Assembly: GCF_003865035.1 (NCBI RefSeq)
Contig: NZ_BHVZ01000010.1
Coordinates: forward strand, 1-64,000
Direction of reading: 5' to 3'
Origin: Anaerotignum faecicola
Lineage (GTDB): Bacteria; Bacillota; Clostridia; Lachnospirales; Anaerotignaceae
DNA length: 64,000 nt
The notes under the pieces are model-generated. The model was not told the origin of the DNA. It was given only the letters and a program-made list of their open reading frames with translations, and made no database searches. This document shows, in pieces, positions 47,790 to 56,278 of this stretch. Position 1 is the stretch's first letter, and the number at the start of each line of letters is the position of its first letter. A program made the position numbers and the translations under genes.

Positions 47790-48959
47790 TCAAAGACTTT
47801 CTTTTAAAATTTCGATGATTTCCGCTCGATTGGGAACGTGATAGCCGCCCTTCAGAATCAATGTGACATCTGCGATGCTCTCCAGCATATCCTCGGTTAC
47901 GCCAAGCTCTGCAAGATGCAGCACTACGCCGATTTCACGCATCCAGTCTTCCATAGCAGAGAGACCCTCCTGTGCTACTTGCTCTGTTGCCTTGCCCTCT
48001 GCATTGATGTTCCAGACATTCACAGCAAAACGCTTGAATTTCGGGATGGCATAGGGCAGTATATGGCGATAATATGGCAGGGATACCGCAGAAAGCGTCA
48101 TGCCGTGGGTCGCATCAGTATAGCCTCCGACTGCCTGCCCAAGCATGTGCACCATCCAGTCGGTATGCTTTCCTTTGTCAATGAGCGTATTCAGTGCCCA
48201 TGTGGCTGTCCACATGAGATTGCTGCGCGCTTCATAATCCAGTGGATTTTGTACGGCTATGCGGCTGGAATGAATGACAGAGCGCATTAAGCCCTCGCTG
48301 ATGTAATCACTGGTGTTGTCATCTTCATCCGAAAAATATTGCTCGCAGATATGATTGAAAATATCATATATACCGGAAACCATCTGATATTTCGGCAGTG
48401 TAAACGTATATTCAGGATTCAATATCGTAAACCGAGGCATGATTTTTTCATCGGCAAAAACATGAGCAATTTTCTGATGTGTTTCTGTGTTGGTAATCAC
48501 GCTACCTGCGTTCATTTCGGAGCCGGTGCCGACCATGGTGAGGACGCAGCCGACAGGGACGATTTCGCAGCTCGGTTCTTCAAAGCGAACAAAGTATTTC
48601 TCCCAAGGCTCCTCCTCGCAATGAACGGAAACAGAGACAGCCTTGGAATAATCGCAGACAGAGCCGCCGCCTACAGCAAGCAGTAAATCTGCCTTATGCG
48701 CACGGGCAATTTCAATTCCCTCATGCAGCTTTGCAACGGTGGGATTGGGCATAACACCGCTAATCTCTGCAACAGTTTTATTATTTTTCTTTAAAAGAGC
48801 AGTTACGGCATCATAAATTCCATTTTTCTTAATGGAGCCGCCGCCGTATATCAGCACAACATTTTTGCCGTACTTGGATAGTTCGTCATTGAGGTAGTTC
48901 AAGGATTTTTTCCCGAAATACAGCTTGGTTGGATTGCAGTAAGAAAAGTTACCTAACAT
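47790..48959 (-). CDS. Iron-containing alcohol dehydrogenase (YqhD/BDH-like)
   Basis: 389-aa group III alcohol dehydrogenase reducing aldehydes to alcohols with NAD(P)H. Cofactor motif VVLIYGGGSIKKNGIYD and AVGGGSVCDYSKA; metal-binding His in IYDIFNHICEQYF and DATHGMTLSAV. Closest by motif to butanol/1,3-propanediol-type YqhD enzymes. Weak RBS (GGGTGAG). Likely fermentative or aldehyde-detoxifying role. Confidence 0.92.
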   Translation of the reverse strand: MLGNFSYCNPTKLYFGKKSLNYLNDELSKYGKNVVLIYGGGSIKKNGIYDAVTALLKKNNKTVAEISGVMPNPTVAKLHEGIEIARAHKADLLLAVGGGSVCDYSKAVSVSVHCEEEPWEKYFVRFEEPSCEIVPVGCVLTMVGTGSEMNAGSVITNTETHQKIAHVFADEKIMPRFTILNPEYTFTLPKYQMVSGIYDIFNHICEQYFSDEDDNTSDYISEGLMRSVIHSSRIAVQNPLDYEARSNLMWTATWALNTLIDKGKHTDWMVHMLGQAVGGYTDATHGMTLSAVSLPYYRHILPYAIPKFKRFAVNVWNINAEGKATEQVAQEGLSAMEDWMREIGVVLHLAELGVTEDMLESIADVTLILKGGYHVPNRAEIIEILKESL

Positions 48960-49038
48960 AATTGCTCACCCATGCCTTTCTTTTTAATTCTTATAAAAAT
49001 CATGCACCTTTTGATGACTGCTCTTATTTTAGTCGTAT

Positions 49039-49956
49039 TTATTCTGTGGGTTGTGCGAGGGGATTTTGGCGGTATCCCTCCAGCAGATTGTCATTTTCCA
49101 TGATGAACGGCCGTGTTGTATCCTGCTCCCACGCAACATCATATTTTTCCATGAGATAATCACTCAGCTCTGTCCGATTTTTTAATTTTACCAGACGATA
49201 TGGCTCCTGGAAGGCGACCTTCTCGATAAAATAAAGCTCTCCGTTTTCTGCGGGAAGCAAAATGCCGACATGACCGATAAAAAGCGTATTATCCGTATCC
49301 GAAAATTTGTCATGCAGAACGACGGAGATCAGGCGTGCCTTGTCGTCTGTAAACGAAATGCCGCGTTCCCTCCAGCCTGCCTGCAGAGCCTTGACCTGCT
49401 CGGTTACATCGGTACTGTTTGCAGCATTTACAGGTGCGAACAGAGCACAGAATTTGGCGGTACTGTCTCCGCAGAGAACAGAGGAATCCGCAGAAAGCGT
49501 TTCAAGATCCAGAAAAAGCGCATCCTCGCCTTGGGTATTCGGCTGATTAGCTCCCACTGTGACAAAGTCGCCGAATAGACTGAAGGCTGTGATCCTGCAA
49601 TTATATCCGGGAAAGCTGCCGTTTTTTTTCATCCAAGCATCCTGCATTTCATAGGGATCATATTTGGTTTCAGTTGGTGCCGCGCTTTCAAAGCCCTTCG
49701 TTAGCCACTCACTTTTTACATCTGCACGAAAGGCATCGACCTTGGCAAAAAGGGTATCAATTCTGTTTTCCTTTACCCCAGCATCCGAGAGACCTTGGCG
49801 AAGCAGGCTGCGAGATTCTTCATCCGTCAGATTGGAATATACAGCGGTTTTCAGTGGCAGCTGTTGGCTGTCTGCTTTTGTTGCTGCACAGCCGCAAAAG
49901 CCGCTTAGGGTTAGGCTTGCAGCCAGCAGCAGGGTGGCATATTTTTTCAAATTCAT
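49039..49956 (-). CDS. DUF4300 family lipoprotein
   Basis: About 305 aa. Signal peptide with lipobox-like LSGFCGC near residue 22 predicts membrane anchoring on the outer face. The remainder matches the DUF4300 pattern (YSNLTDEESRSLLRQGLSDAGV; LFIGHVGILLP). Function unknown. Start ATG 49956 has GGAAGG 9 nt upstream; ATG 49962 is closer to it. Before the mobile element arrived this gene lay downstream of guaA. Confidence 0.8.
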   Translation of the reverse strand: MNLKKYATLLLAASLTLSGFCGCAATKADSQQLPLKTAVYSNLTDEESRSLLRQGLSDAGVKENRIDTLFAKVDAFRADVKSEWLTKGFESAAPTETKYDPYEMQDAWMKKNGSFPGYNCRITAFSLFGDFVTVGANQPNTQGEDALFLDLETLSADSSVLCGDSTAKFCALFAPVNAANSTDVTEQVKALQAGWRERGISFTDDKARLISVVLHDKFSDTDNTLFIGHVGILLPAENGELYFIEKVAFQEPYRLVKLKNRTELSDYLMEKYDVAWEQDTTRPFIMENDNLLEGYRQNPLAQPTE

Positions 49957-50089
49957 GTGCATCTACCTTCCTTATAATGGATTTGGGTGGAGCATACTTC
50001 TTTCAAGGTGTTAGCCAAGAATGCGCCGGTCGAAATGTTGCAAGACTGGCGCAAACCGGATAAATATTGGATTTTTACGGTAGTTCAGA

Positions 50090-50104
50090 TTATTCCCATT
50101 CTAC
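50090..50104 (-). other. Probable attL with guaA-like 3' end
   Basis: Read leftward: gtagaatgggaataa, encoding V-E-W-E-stop, the usual C-terminus of GuaA in many bacteria, while the guaA here ends I-E-F-E-stop. Bases TTATTC (stop plus Glu codon) are shared with the other end and mark the likely crossover core. Confidence 0.55.
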
Positions 50105-50319
50105 AAAGACTAACGCTTTTTGTTTAGGAATTATTCTCTGTAATGTTTCTCGTTCTTTTGATTATTTGATATATCCATATTATCCTGCCTATACGAGCTA
50201 ATGTTATCATTTTGTTATCGGCATTGATAACACCTACTCGATAACTGTGGATAATAACTATATGTAGCATGTCAAATTATAAGCTATTTTGCTTAGAGAT
50301 TCAACACAAAACTGAAATT
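50105..50319. other. Left end of mobile element, non-coding
   Basis: No gene seen. AT-rich. Contains aaagactaa next to attL, mirrored at the right end (58760-58769), and clustered TTATC/GATAA motifs at 50202-50255 (tgttatcattttgttatc, then gataac, gataac, ggataat) that look like integrase or excisionase arm sites. Confidence 0.5.
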
Positions 50320-50817
50320 TTACTTTTCCTTATATTCATCTGGTATTGCTATTTGAAATGTTTCACACAACAGCATCACATCATGCACATCATTTTTATC
50401 GTGTTCATATCCCAAATGAAGCATTACCTGACTCAATGGTTCAATACAAGAAACAGTTATATCTCCAACTTTTCCAATACCGGAAAAAGTTTTTGATGGA
50501 AATATATCTCCCTCATAAACAATTCCGTCATCTGTAAATTCAAAACAATGTAAATCAATGATTCTTTGTTTATCATCTTTCCAGACAGTATGACCATCCG
50601 TTGTATAATCAGTATTTACTTCCTCAAATCCATGCTGCTTAATCACATAAATATAATCATGATAATGTTTCAGTTCAACAAACAAATCAATATCATTGTG
50701 TATTCTTGATTCTCTTTTAAGAAGTGCATCAACACCCCATCCGCCATCTAAATATACTTTAATTTCGTTTTGCAAAGCATATTTTATAATTTCACATGCA
50801 TCTTCTGTACGTACCAT
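50320..50817 (-). CDS. Nucleotidyltransferase, lincosamide-resistance (Lnu) type
   Basis: 165-aa minimal nucleotidyltransferase. The catalytic GG-W-DxD pattern reads YLDGGWGVDALL ... HNDIDLFVEL (about residues 22-48), with a third acidic patch at RIIDLHCFEF. Length and the tail SQVMLHLGYEHDKNDVHDVMLL resemble LnuC/LnuP-type enzymes that adenylylate lincosamides. Not shown to be active; aminoglycoside-type transferase is an alternative. RBS GGAGG. It lies 84 nt downstream of the ABC-F gene and may be co-transcribed. Confidence 0.78.
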   Translation of the reverse strand: MVRTEDACEIIKYALQNEIKVYLDGGWGVDALLKRESRIHNDIDLFVELKHYHDYIYVIKQHGFEEVNTDYTTDGHTVWKDDKQRIIDLHCFEFTDDGIVYEGDIFPSKTFSGIGKVGDITVSCIEPLSQVMLHLGYEHDKNDVHDVMLLCETFQIAIPDEYKEK

Positions 50818-50901
50818 AATCTATCCTCCAAATTCAAATCTTTGTATGCTTTCCAACTCACTAAAAGCCTGAAATTTGTCAGTCTTTCATCCTTTTTGTT
50901 A

Positions 50902-52446
50902 TCAATCACCAATTAGCTGTAATCCATTAGGATTTAGCTGATATATTTTATCGCACACCTCTTCAATATACTTTCTATCGTGAGAAATGCTAATGACAGC
51001 CCCCGGAAATTCTCGGAGCATTTTTCTTATTACCGGACCGGACAATGGTGAAAAATTTCTTGTCGGTTCATCCAGAATAAGAACATTTGCACCACTTAAG
51101 CTCATCCTCAAGAGAAGCACTTTCGCCTTTTGTCCGCCTGATAACTCCCGAATCGGATGCTCCATTTCATCTGGTGTGTATTTAAGTGAACCAAGGTATG
51201 TTCTAATTCTTGTACGCTCTTCTTTATCTCCTGTTTTATCAAGGTAATCAACCGGTGTAACATCCAAATCCAGCAGGTCTTCATAAGTTTGAGGCATATA
51301 TTCTGCTTTAATGTCATTCCGATTTAGGAGTTCTTCCGCTATCTTTTTTAGAAGAGTCGTTTTTCCTGCCCCGTTGGCTCCTATCATACAGATTTTTTCT
51401 GAACCTTTTATTTTTAAATGAATTCCTTCTGCTAAAATTCTTTTGCCATCCGGAGTCACAAGCTTTGAAAGTTCATATTCTATGACCGTTTTTCCTGCGG
51501 GAATGTGTGAGTTTTCATCCCCTAATTTGACAAAGATTGCTTCTTCCTGTTCCGGCATCTGAGTCATATTTTCATCTTCTTTTTCAAATCTTCGTTCCAT
51601 TGCCTTAACCGTATGCATTTTGTCCTTTAAGTTTTTGGCAACAGACGGTGCTTGTCTGGTACAACTTCTTAATGCACCTTGTACACTCTGCATAACTCTT
51701 TGATATTTTTCATCGCGAATCTTTTTCTCCCTACGGTCACTCAGTGCCCGCTGTTTTTGGATTTCAAATTTATGAAGCCGTTCTTCCACATAGCGTCTAT
51801 AGGGAAGCTTTGCCACGGTATATCTCGCCTTTGTTTTTCGTATAATCTGCTCGATATGTATCACCATGTTGGCAGTACGCTCTATCAGCGTTTCATCGTG
51901 TGAAATAAAAAGCACAATGTGCTTCCAGTCATTTATGATTTTTTCCAGTAATGTAAGCGTCGCAATGTCGATGTCATTGGAAGGTTCGTCCAACAACAGC
52001 ACAGAAACATCGCGAATGAAAAGCCTCATAAGTTGTGTCTTGACTTTTTCGCCTCCTGAAAGACTACCCATTGTCTGGTTACTGTAGAAAAAATCATTTT
52101 TCATTCCAAATTTTCCCGCAATAACAGACAATTCTTTAGGCGTTTTCTCCCAGAATATTTCCTCTTCAGAAAAATATTCGTATATTGTTTTTTCCTTATC
52201 TTCATCGAGCATCTCCTGCGGAAGATAACCAAGACGTTCGTGTCCCATTATCCTTTCCCCATCTGCTTCTATATAGTTTTCTACAAGCGACGGATTGTAT
52301 ATCCACTTCATTAATGTCGATTTCCCATTTCCCTCTTCTCCAATAATAACTGCCTTATCTCCATCATTTAGCACAAGGTTGAAATCATTAAGAATTATTC
52401 TCAGGTCTTTTTTATGTGTTAAATTTAATTTTTTTATCTGCAACAT
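50902..52446 (-). CDS. ABC-F ribosomal protection-type ATPase
   Basis: 514-aa twin-ATPase protein without membrane helices. Domain 1: GEEGNGKSTLM, LSGGEKVKTQL, VLLLDEPSNDID. A highly basic interdomain linker (about residues 185-285) follows. Domain 2: GANGAGKTTLL, LSGGQKAKVLL, ILDEPTRNFSP. Sequence style and a leader attenuator fit the antibiotic-resistance (ARE) ABC-Fs such as Lsa/CplR that dislodge lincosamides, pleuromutilins and streptogramin A. Drug range is inference. Start ATG 52446, RBS AAGGAG. Lower GC than the host genes. Confidence 0.85.
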   Translation of the reverse strand: MLQIKKLNLTHKKDLRIILNDFNLVLNDGDKAVIIGEEGNGKSTLMKWIYNPSLVENYIEADGERIMGHERLGYLPQEMLDEDKEKTIYEYFSEEEIFWEKTPKELSVIAGKFGMKNDFFYSNQTMGSLSGGEKVKTQLMRLFIRDVSVLLLDEPSNDIDIATLTLLEKIINDWKHIVLFISHDETLIERTANMVIHIEQIIRKTKARYTVAKLPYRRYVEERLHKFEIQKQRALSDRREKKIRDEKYQRVMQSVQGALRSCTRQAPSVAKNLKDKMHTVKAMERRFEKEDENMTQMPEQEEAIFVKLGDENSHIPAGKTVIEYELSKLVTPDGKRILAEGIHLKIKGSEKICMIGANGAGKTTLLKKIAEELLNRNDIKAEYMPQTYEDLLDLDVTPVDYLDKTGDKEERTRIRTYLGSLKYTPDEMEHPIRELSGGQKAKVLLLRMSLSGANVLILDEPTRNFSPLSGPVIRKMLREFPGAVISISHDRKYIEEVCDKIYQLNPNGLQLIGD

Positions 52447-52493
52447 TAAAGTTTCTCCTTTTCGAAGTCTGAGCCAATTATTATTTTGAACAC

Positions 52494-52534
52494 ACAAAAA
52501 CGAGTCTTTTTTGCATACGCAAAAATAGACTCGC
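52494..52534 (-). terminator. Attenuator terminator in the ABC-F leader
   Basis: Read leftward: gcgagtctatttttgc / gcaaaaaagactcg stem with a 3-nt loop then ttttt, 50 nt before the ABC-F start, inside its mRNA leader. Confidence 0.82.
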
Positions 52535-52666
52535 TAAATAGACCCTTATTTCTTTTCCAAAAGGAAAACAAAGGAAATGCCTCTTGCGATAATCCAACTT
52601 AAGCGTACACAAAACAAACCTATTCTCTACAGGCTCAATAACTATATGTGTCTTACTTAAATCAAA

Positions 52667-52681
52667 TTATCTATTAATCAT
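52667..52681 (-). CDS. Four-codon leader peptide ORF of the ABC-F gene
   Basis: ATG-ATT-AAT-AGA-TAA (Met-Ile-Asn-Arg-stop), preceded by AAGGTGAGG, shortly after the predicted transcript start. Very short leader ORFs of this kind control ARE ABC-F genes by drug-stalled ribosomes altering attenuator folding. Predicted only. Confidence 0.5.
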   Translation of the reverse strand: MINR

Positions 52682-52725
52682 TTCCTCACCTTACACAAAA
52701 TGTGCCTTTCTTTCTTCTAATGGCA

Positions 52726-52754
52726 ATACTATCATACTGTATTTTTTGTGTCAA
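52726..52754 (-). promoter_or_regulatory. Promoter of the ABC-F gene
   Basis: Read leftward: perfect -35 TTGACA (52749-52754), 17-bp spacer, -10 TAGTAT (52726-52731). It gives a leader of about 270 nt, long enough for attenuation control. Confidence 0.75.
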
Positions 52755-52899
52755 TACATTTCACCTTATGGAAGTGCAAATTAAAATTTTCACTTCCTAA
52801 TTATACATCCAACCATTACGAAATTCAATCTTTCACAACCTCTTTACAACCACAACCACAGCACTCCAGCAAACGCAGGAGCACCATACCGTAAAACGC
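52755..52899. other. Intergenic region between ABC-F promoter and tnpV
   Basis: No gene. One hairpin ggaagtg/cacttcc (about 52770-52798) that could end tnpV transcription, though no strong T-run follows leftward. Confidence 0.4.
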
Positions 52900-53277
52900 T
52901 TATGTGTAAATCAACTCCGTTCCTACAACTTCCCTCACACAAGCCTGAATATTATTCATTCTTCCAATCCATTCGTAGGGATTATCTTTCTTTAATTGTT
53001 CCGTCACATCTTGTCTGTCGGCATATTCCTTTACCAGTCGAAGAAACATATCCTCTGCTTGCTTATCGACTTCTGCAAGATAACTATGCAGCTTTCCGCT
53101 TGTCAGCAGGTTCATATATAACACTTTATAGTGTTCCTTTAAATGCCTTGCATGTCGTTTCCCCCATAAACCAATCGGCTCTATTTCTTCTTCGGCTGGT
53201 ACTGTGATGTTCGGCAATAAATAATCACCCACCTGTCTATAAGTTCCGCCCATTTCTTCAAAAATTGTCTTTGTCAT
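52900..53277 (-). CDS. tnpV: TnpV transposon-encoded protein
   Basis: 125-aa protein matching TnpV of clostridial mobile elements such as Tn4451 (MGGTYRQVGDYLLPN ... GLWGKRHARHLKEHYKVLY). Function unknown. AGGAGG RBS. It is 26 nt downstream of the relaxase gene, one transcript. Confidence 0.87.
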   Translation of the reverse strand: MTKTIFEEMGGTYRQVGDYLLPNITVPAEEEIEPIGLWGKRHARHLKEHYKVLYMNLLTSGKLHSYLAEVDKQAEDMFLRLVKEYADRQDVTEQLKKDNPYEWIGRMNNIQACVREVVGTELIYT

Positions 53278-53303
53278 TTTCCTTTTCCTCCTGTGATTTT
53301 TGT

Positions 53304-54464
53304 CTATCGTGATCGTGTATTATCACGCTTGCGACCTTTAACTGTTCTTGCCTGCTCCAACAAATCATCTATCTGTTTGCGACCAAAAACCTTACGGAGC
53401 AGGCTGTAATCTTTATTTTCTGCTTTTAGGATTTTGTTTTCTTCGGTCAATCTTTCATTGACTTTCTCCAAACGCTGATTGGTGCGGTATAACTGTGCAT
53501 TCGCTGTATTCAGCCTATGATAGTTGTCCCACCCCTCAAAGCAGCGGGCAAGCACCGTTTTGACAAGTTGCTTCAATTTCCTTACAACCGGCTCTGCCAT
53601 TTTGGTTTTATATGCCTTTGCAGTCATAAATTTCTCTGGTTCTGGCAACTGATATTTCGGTGCAGTATCAAGCTCTATTTCAAGATTTGACAGCTCGTCT
53701 TTTGCCTTATCATAGTTCAATACTCGTTCCGACAACACATCAAATTCAATCTGTTTCTGCTCGATTTTCGCACCTAATGCCGCCACTTCTTTTTCTCTTT
53801 CCTGCTTTTTATAATCCAAAACAGAAAGATGTTTTTCGTGTGTGCCTAAATGTTCCCACTCAATCCCATAACGTTCCATCACCGCCGCAAGCTGTTCTTT
53901 TTCGGACTGTATCCATTGCGACCACTCCGTATCGCCACGACTGCCGCCCTTAAAACCTTGCGTTGCAAGAGCCTGCTTTAGTGACACTCTTGTATCAAGT
54001 CCACGCTTGCTGCCTGTGGTAAAAGGTACAAAATCTATGTGCAGATGTGGTGTAGCTTCATCCATATGCAGATGAGCCGAGAACACCCGAAGCTGTGGAT
54101 TTCGCTCCTGAAAACCCTGATAGTATTCATCTAAAATCTGCTTTGCCAGTTCTCCGTTTTCCGTATCGGCGTTCATATTTCCCTTACCGCCCACCTGTAA
54201 AATGATTTCGTGGAACGGTTTTTCCTGCTTGGAACTTCGGATTTTTTCATAATAATCTTTTATCTTTCGGTCTGACCTTATCTGCTTGGCATTGTATCTT
54301 TCCAATGCTTCATCAAACAATTCGTGATAAACTGTCTTTATATTTTCATTGCAGTAGTCGATATTGAGATGAGTACGAGTTCCGTCTACATTTTCTGCTC
54401 GGAACTTTCGGCTATTGTGATTGACCGAGCCTTTACCGACCATTGCACTTATCGTTCTCTGCAT
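53304..54464 (-). CDS. MobV-family relaxase (Mob/Pre)
   Basis: 386-aa DNA-nicking relaxase. The three-His metal motif HLHMDEATPHLHIDFVPF (about residues 130-147) is diagnostic of MOB_V/Pre proteins, which cut at oriT to start conjugative transfer using another element's secretion system. The C-terminal third is coiled coil (LEKVNERLTEENKILKAEN). ATG 54464 with GGGAG 8 nt upstream. The likely oriT lies just upstream at 54465-54798. Confidence 0.92.
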   Translation of the reverse strand: MQRTISAMVGKGSVNHNSRKFRAENVDGTRTHLNIDYCNENIKTVYHELFDEALERYNAKQIRSDRKIKDYYEKIRSSKQEKPFHEIILQVGGKGNMNADTENGELAKQILDEYYQGFQERNPQLRVFSAHLHMDEATPHLHIDFVPFTTGSKRGLDTRVSLKQALATQGFKGGSRGDTEWSQWIQSEKEQLAAVMERYGIEWEHLGTHEKHLSVLDYKKQEREKEVAALGAKIEQKQIEFDVLSERVLNYDKAKDELSNLEIELDTAPKYQLPEPEKFMTAKAYKTKMAEPVVRKLKQLVKTVLARCFEGWDNYHRLNTANAQLYRTNQRLEKVNERLTEENKILKAENKDYSLLRKVFGRKQIDDLLEQARTVKGRKRDNTRSR

Positions 54465-54798
54465 TTTTTCATCTCCCATCTGTAAATTTCAACATTCTCA
54501 GGTTTTGTTACTTTTGTCAAAAGTAACGCAAAAGCACTTTTGACGGGTACACCCATCAAAAATGCGACCTGTAAACAGGTTTTGCGTTCTCCGAAGGCTC
54601 TCCGAGGGGTGAGCGTGTGCCGGTGGCACACACGCCTGCGAACCGACCGAGCCAGCAGGCGAGACCAAAGAGCCGCCTTTGAAAAGGCACTCTCTGCACA
54701 CTCCCCTAAACTTTATCCGGTGTCAAAGTGTGACGATGGTGACAATGTTTTTCACAGCGTGCTGCTCTCAAAAACATTGACACCTTTGACACCGTTTG
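54465..54798. other. Candidate oriT region with nested inverted repeats
   Basis: GC-richer non-coding stretch between relaxase and repA-like genes. ggtgtcaaag (54719-54728) pairs with ctttgacacc (54784-54793), and nested inside caatgttttt (54743-54752) pairs with aaaaacattg (54770-54779), leaving a loop of 17 nt. MobV oriTs typically lie directly upstream of mob. The hairpin is also positioned to stop repA-like transcription. Confidence 0.5.
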
Positions 54799-55959
54799 TC
54801 ACGCCGTCTGCTCGGTTTCTTTCCAAAGTGAAACCTTTCTTCCGTCGTGTGTGCGGCTGTTCTGATAACGGATACCGTAATCACGAAACAGCCTGCTTGC
54901 GTTGATACTGAGCCTTAAAGAAAGTACATTCGGCTTTATATCCACCGCAAGCCTTTCGCAAAGTTCCGAAGCAGTTCCTTCCCATCTGTCACTTTCCGAA
55001 AAGAGCGTATCCGCTATCTTCTCAAGCAGAGGTTCGGGCGGTTCTTTCCACATCTCCGTTTCCGATTTTGCAAAGTTCCACACCAATCGCTCGCTGTCCC
55101 TTACAAGATGGATTTTCATATCCTGCTGGTCTCTGCCAGCAACATCAAGTGTGGCATTGTTGGAAGCACGCTTGTCCTTACTGAGAACAAATGCACCGTC
55201 TGCCGCACCCATCAGACCATTCGTGCCTGAAATCATATCGAATATATCTTCCGATTTTTGTTTGCGTGTATGATGAACAATAAGCATTGAAACCTTGTAA
55301 CTGTCTGCCAACGCTTTCAGCCTTGCCACAACATCATAATCACTTGCGTAGCTGTAATCTGCTCCGCCTGCTTCACGCACACGCTTTAAGGTGTCTATGA
55401 TAATCAAGCCTGTGTCTGGGTGTTCCCTCATAAACCCTCTTATCTGTTCTTCCAGTCCGCCATTGACCGTTTTACATTCCGTTGCGAAATACAGATTGCC
55501 TGTCTCCTTTGCACCGAACATCTGAAACAATCGCTTCTGCAAACGTGGGTAATCATCTTCAAGGGCAAAATAAAGCACCGTTGCCTTACGCACCTTATAC
55601 TCCCAAAGCGGTGTGCCTGTGCTGATATGATAGGCAAGCTGTGCCATCATAAAGCTCTTTCCCACTTTCGGGGAACCTACGAAAAGGTAAGTTCCCCTTT
55701 GGAGCAGACCGTCGATAAGTGGTGTCTGAACCTCAAACACCGTATCATACAGCGTTGTCATTGATACTGTTTTCAGATAGGAAGGGTCTAACTGTCTGAG
55801 TATTTCCCTTTGCATTTCTTCAAAAGATTGCTCGTACCCCTTGAAATCCGTATCCTGATTGACTATACTATTGTCAGTACATTTGGAAAGTGACTGTTCC
55901 GCATCTGTTGCCGCAGATACATTTGGAATAGTCATTTCTTTTTTATTCTCCATTCGCAT
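54799..55959 (-). CDS. RepA-like AAA ATPase (replication helicase type)
   Basis: 386-aa protein with a RecA/RepA-type ATPase core: Walker A VGSPKVGKSFMMAQLA (about residue 95), Walker B TGLIIIDTLKRV, and LIVHHTRKQ. Similar proteins in mobilizable elements resemble hexameric plasmid helicases and may support circular replication. The ATG 55959 overlaps the end of the MobC-like gene by 17 nt. A C-terminal winged-helix-like region is possible. Confidence 0.83.
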   Translation of the reverse strand: MRMENKKEMTIPNVSAATDAEQSLSKCTDNSIVNQDTDFKGYEQSFEEMQREILRQLDPSYLKTVSMTTLYDTVFEVQTPLIDGLLQRGTYLFVGSPKVGKSFMMAQLAYHISTGTPLWEYKVRKATVLYFALEDDYPRLQKRLFQMFGAKETGNLYFATECKTVNGGLEEQIRGFMREHPDTGLIIIDTLKRVREAGGADYSYASDYDVVARLKALADSYKVSMLIVHHTRKQKSEDIFDMISGTNGLMGAADGAFVLSKDKRASNNATLDVAGRDQQDMKIHLVRDSERLVWNFAKSETEMWKEPPEPLLEKIADTLFSESDRWEGTASELCERLAVDIKPNVLSLRLSINASRLFRDYGIRYQNSRTHDGRKVSLWKETEQTA

Positions 55960-56278
55960 CCTCTCCTTTCAAACCGCCGAGAATAATGGAAATCAGTTCT
56001 ATTACACTCAGCAGTTCATCATCCACACCTTTTCCTGCTTCAATCCTTTTCAGTTCCGCAAGGACTGTGGCAAATTCCGTTTTCAACGCCTTATACACTC
56101 TCGGATTGCCCTGTACCACCACATCCTGATTTAAGCAACGGCGGTAACAATACTCCTGTTTTGGCAATCCTGATAGAGCTACAGCTCTGTTAATGAGTTC
56201 GTTTTCTTCGGGCGATACTCGAAACCCTACTGTGATATTCCTCCAACGATTTTTGTTATCTCTGTTCTTAGCTGACAT
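55943..56278 (-). CDS. MobC-like mobilization accessory protein
   Basis: 111-aa protein with a ribbon-helix-helix-type N-terminus (ITVGFRVSPEENELINRAVALSGLPKQEYCYRRCL), the pattern of MobC relaxosome proteins that bind oriT. ATG 56278 has GGAG 9 nt upstream and lies within the end of the integrase gene (11 nt overlap). Confidence 0.7.
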   Translation of the reverse strand: MSAKNRDNKNRWRNITVGFRVSPEENELINRAVALSGLPKQEYCYRRCLNQDVVVQGNPRVYKALKTEFATVLAELKRIEAGKGVDDELLSVIELISIILGGLKGEDANGE

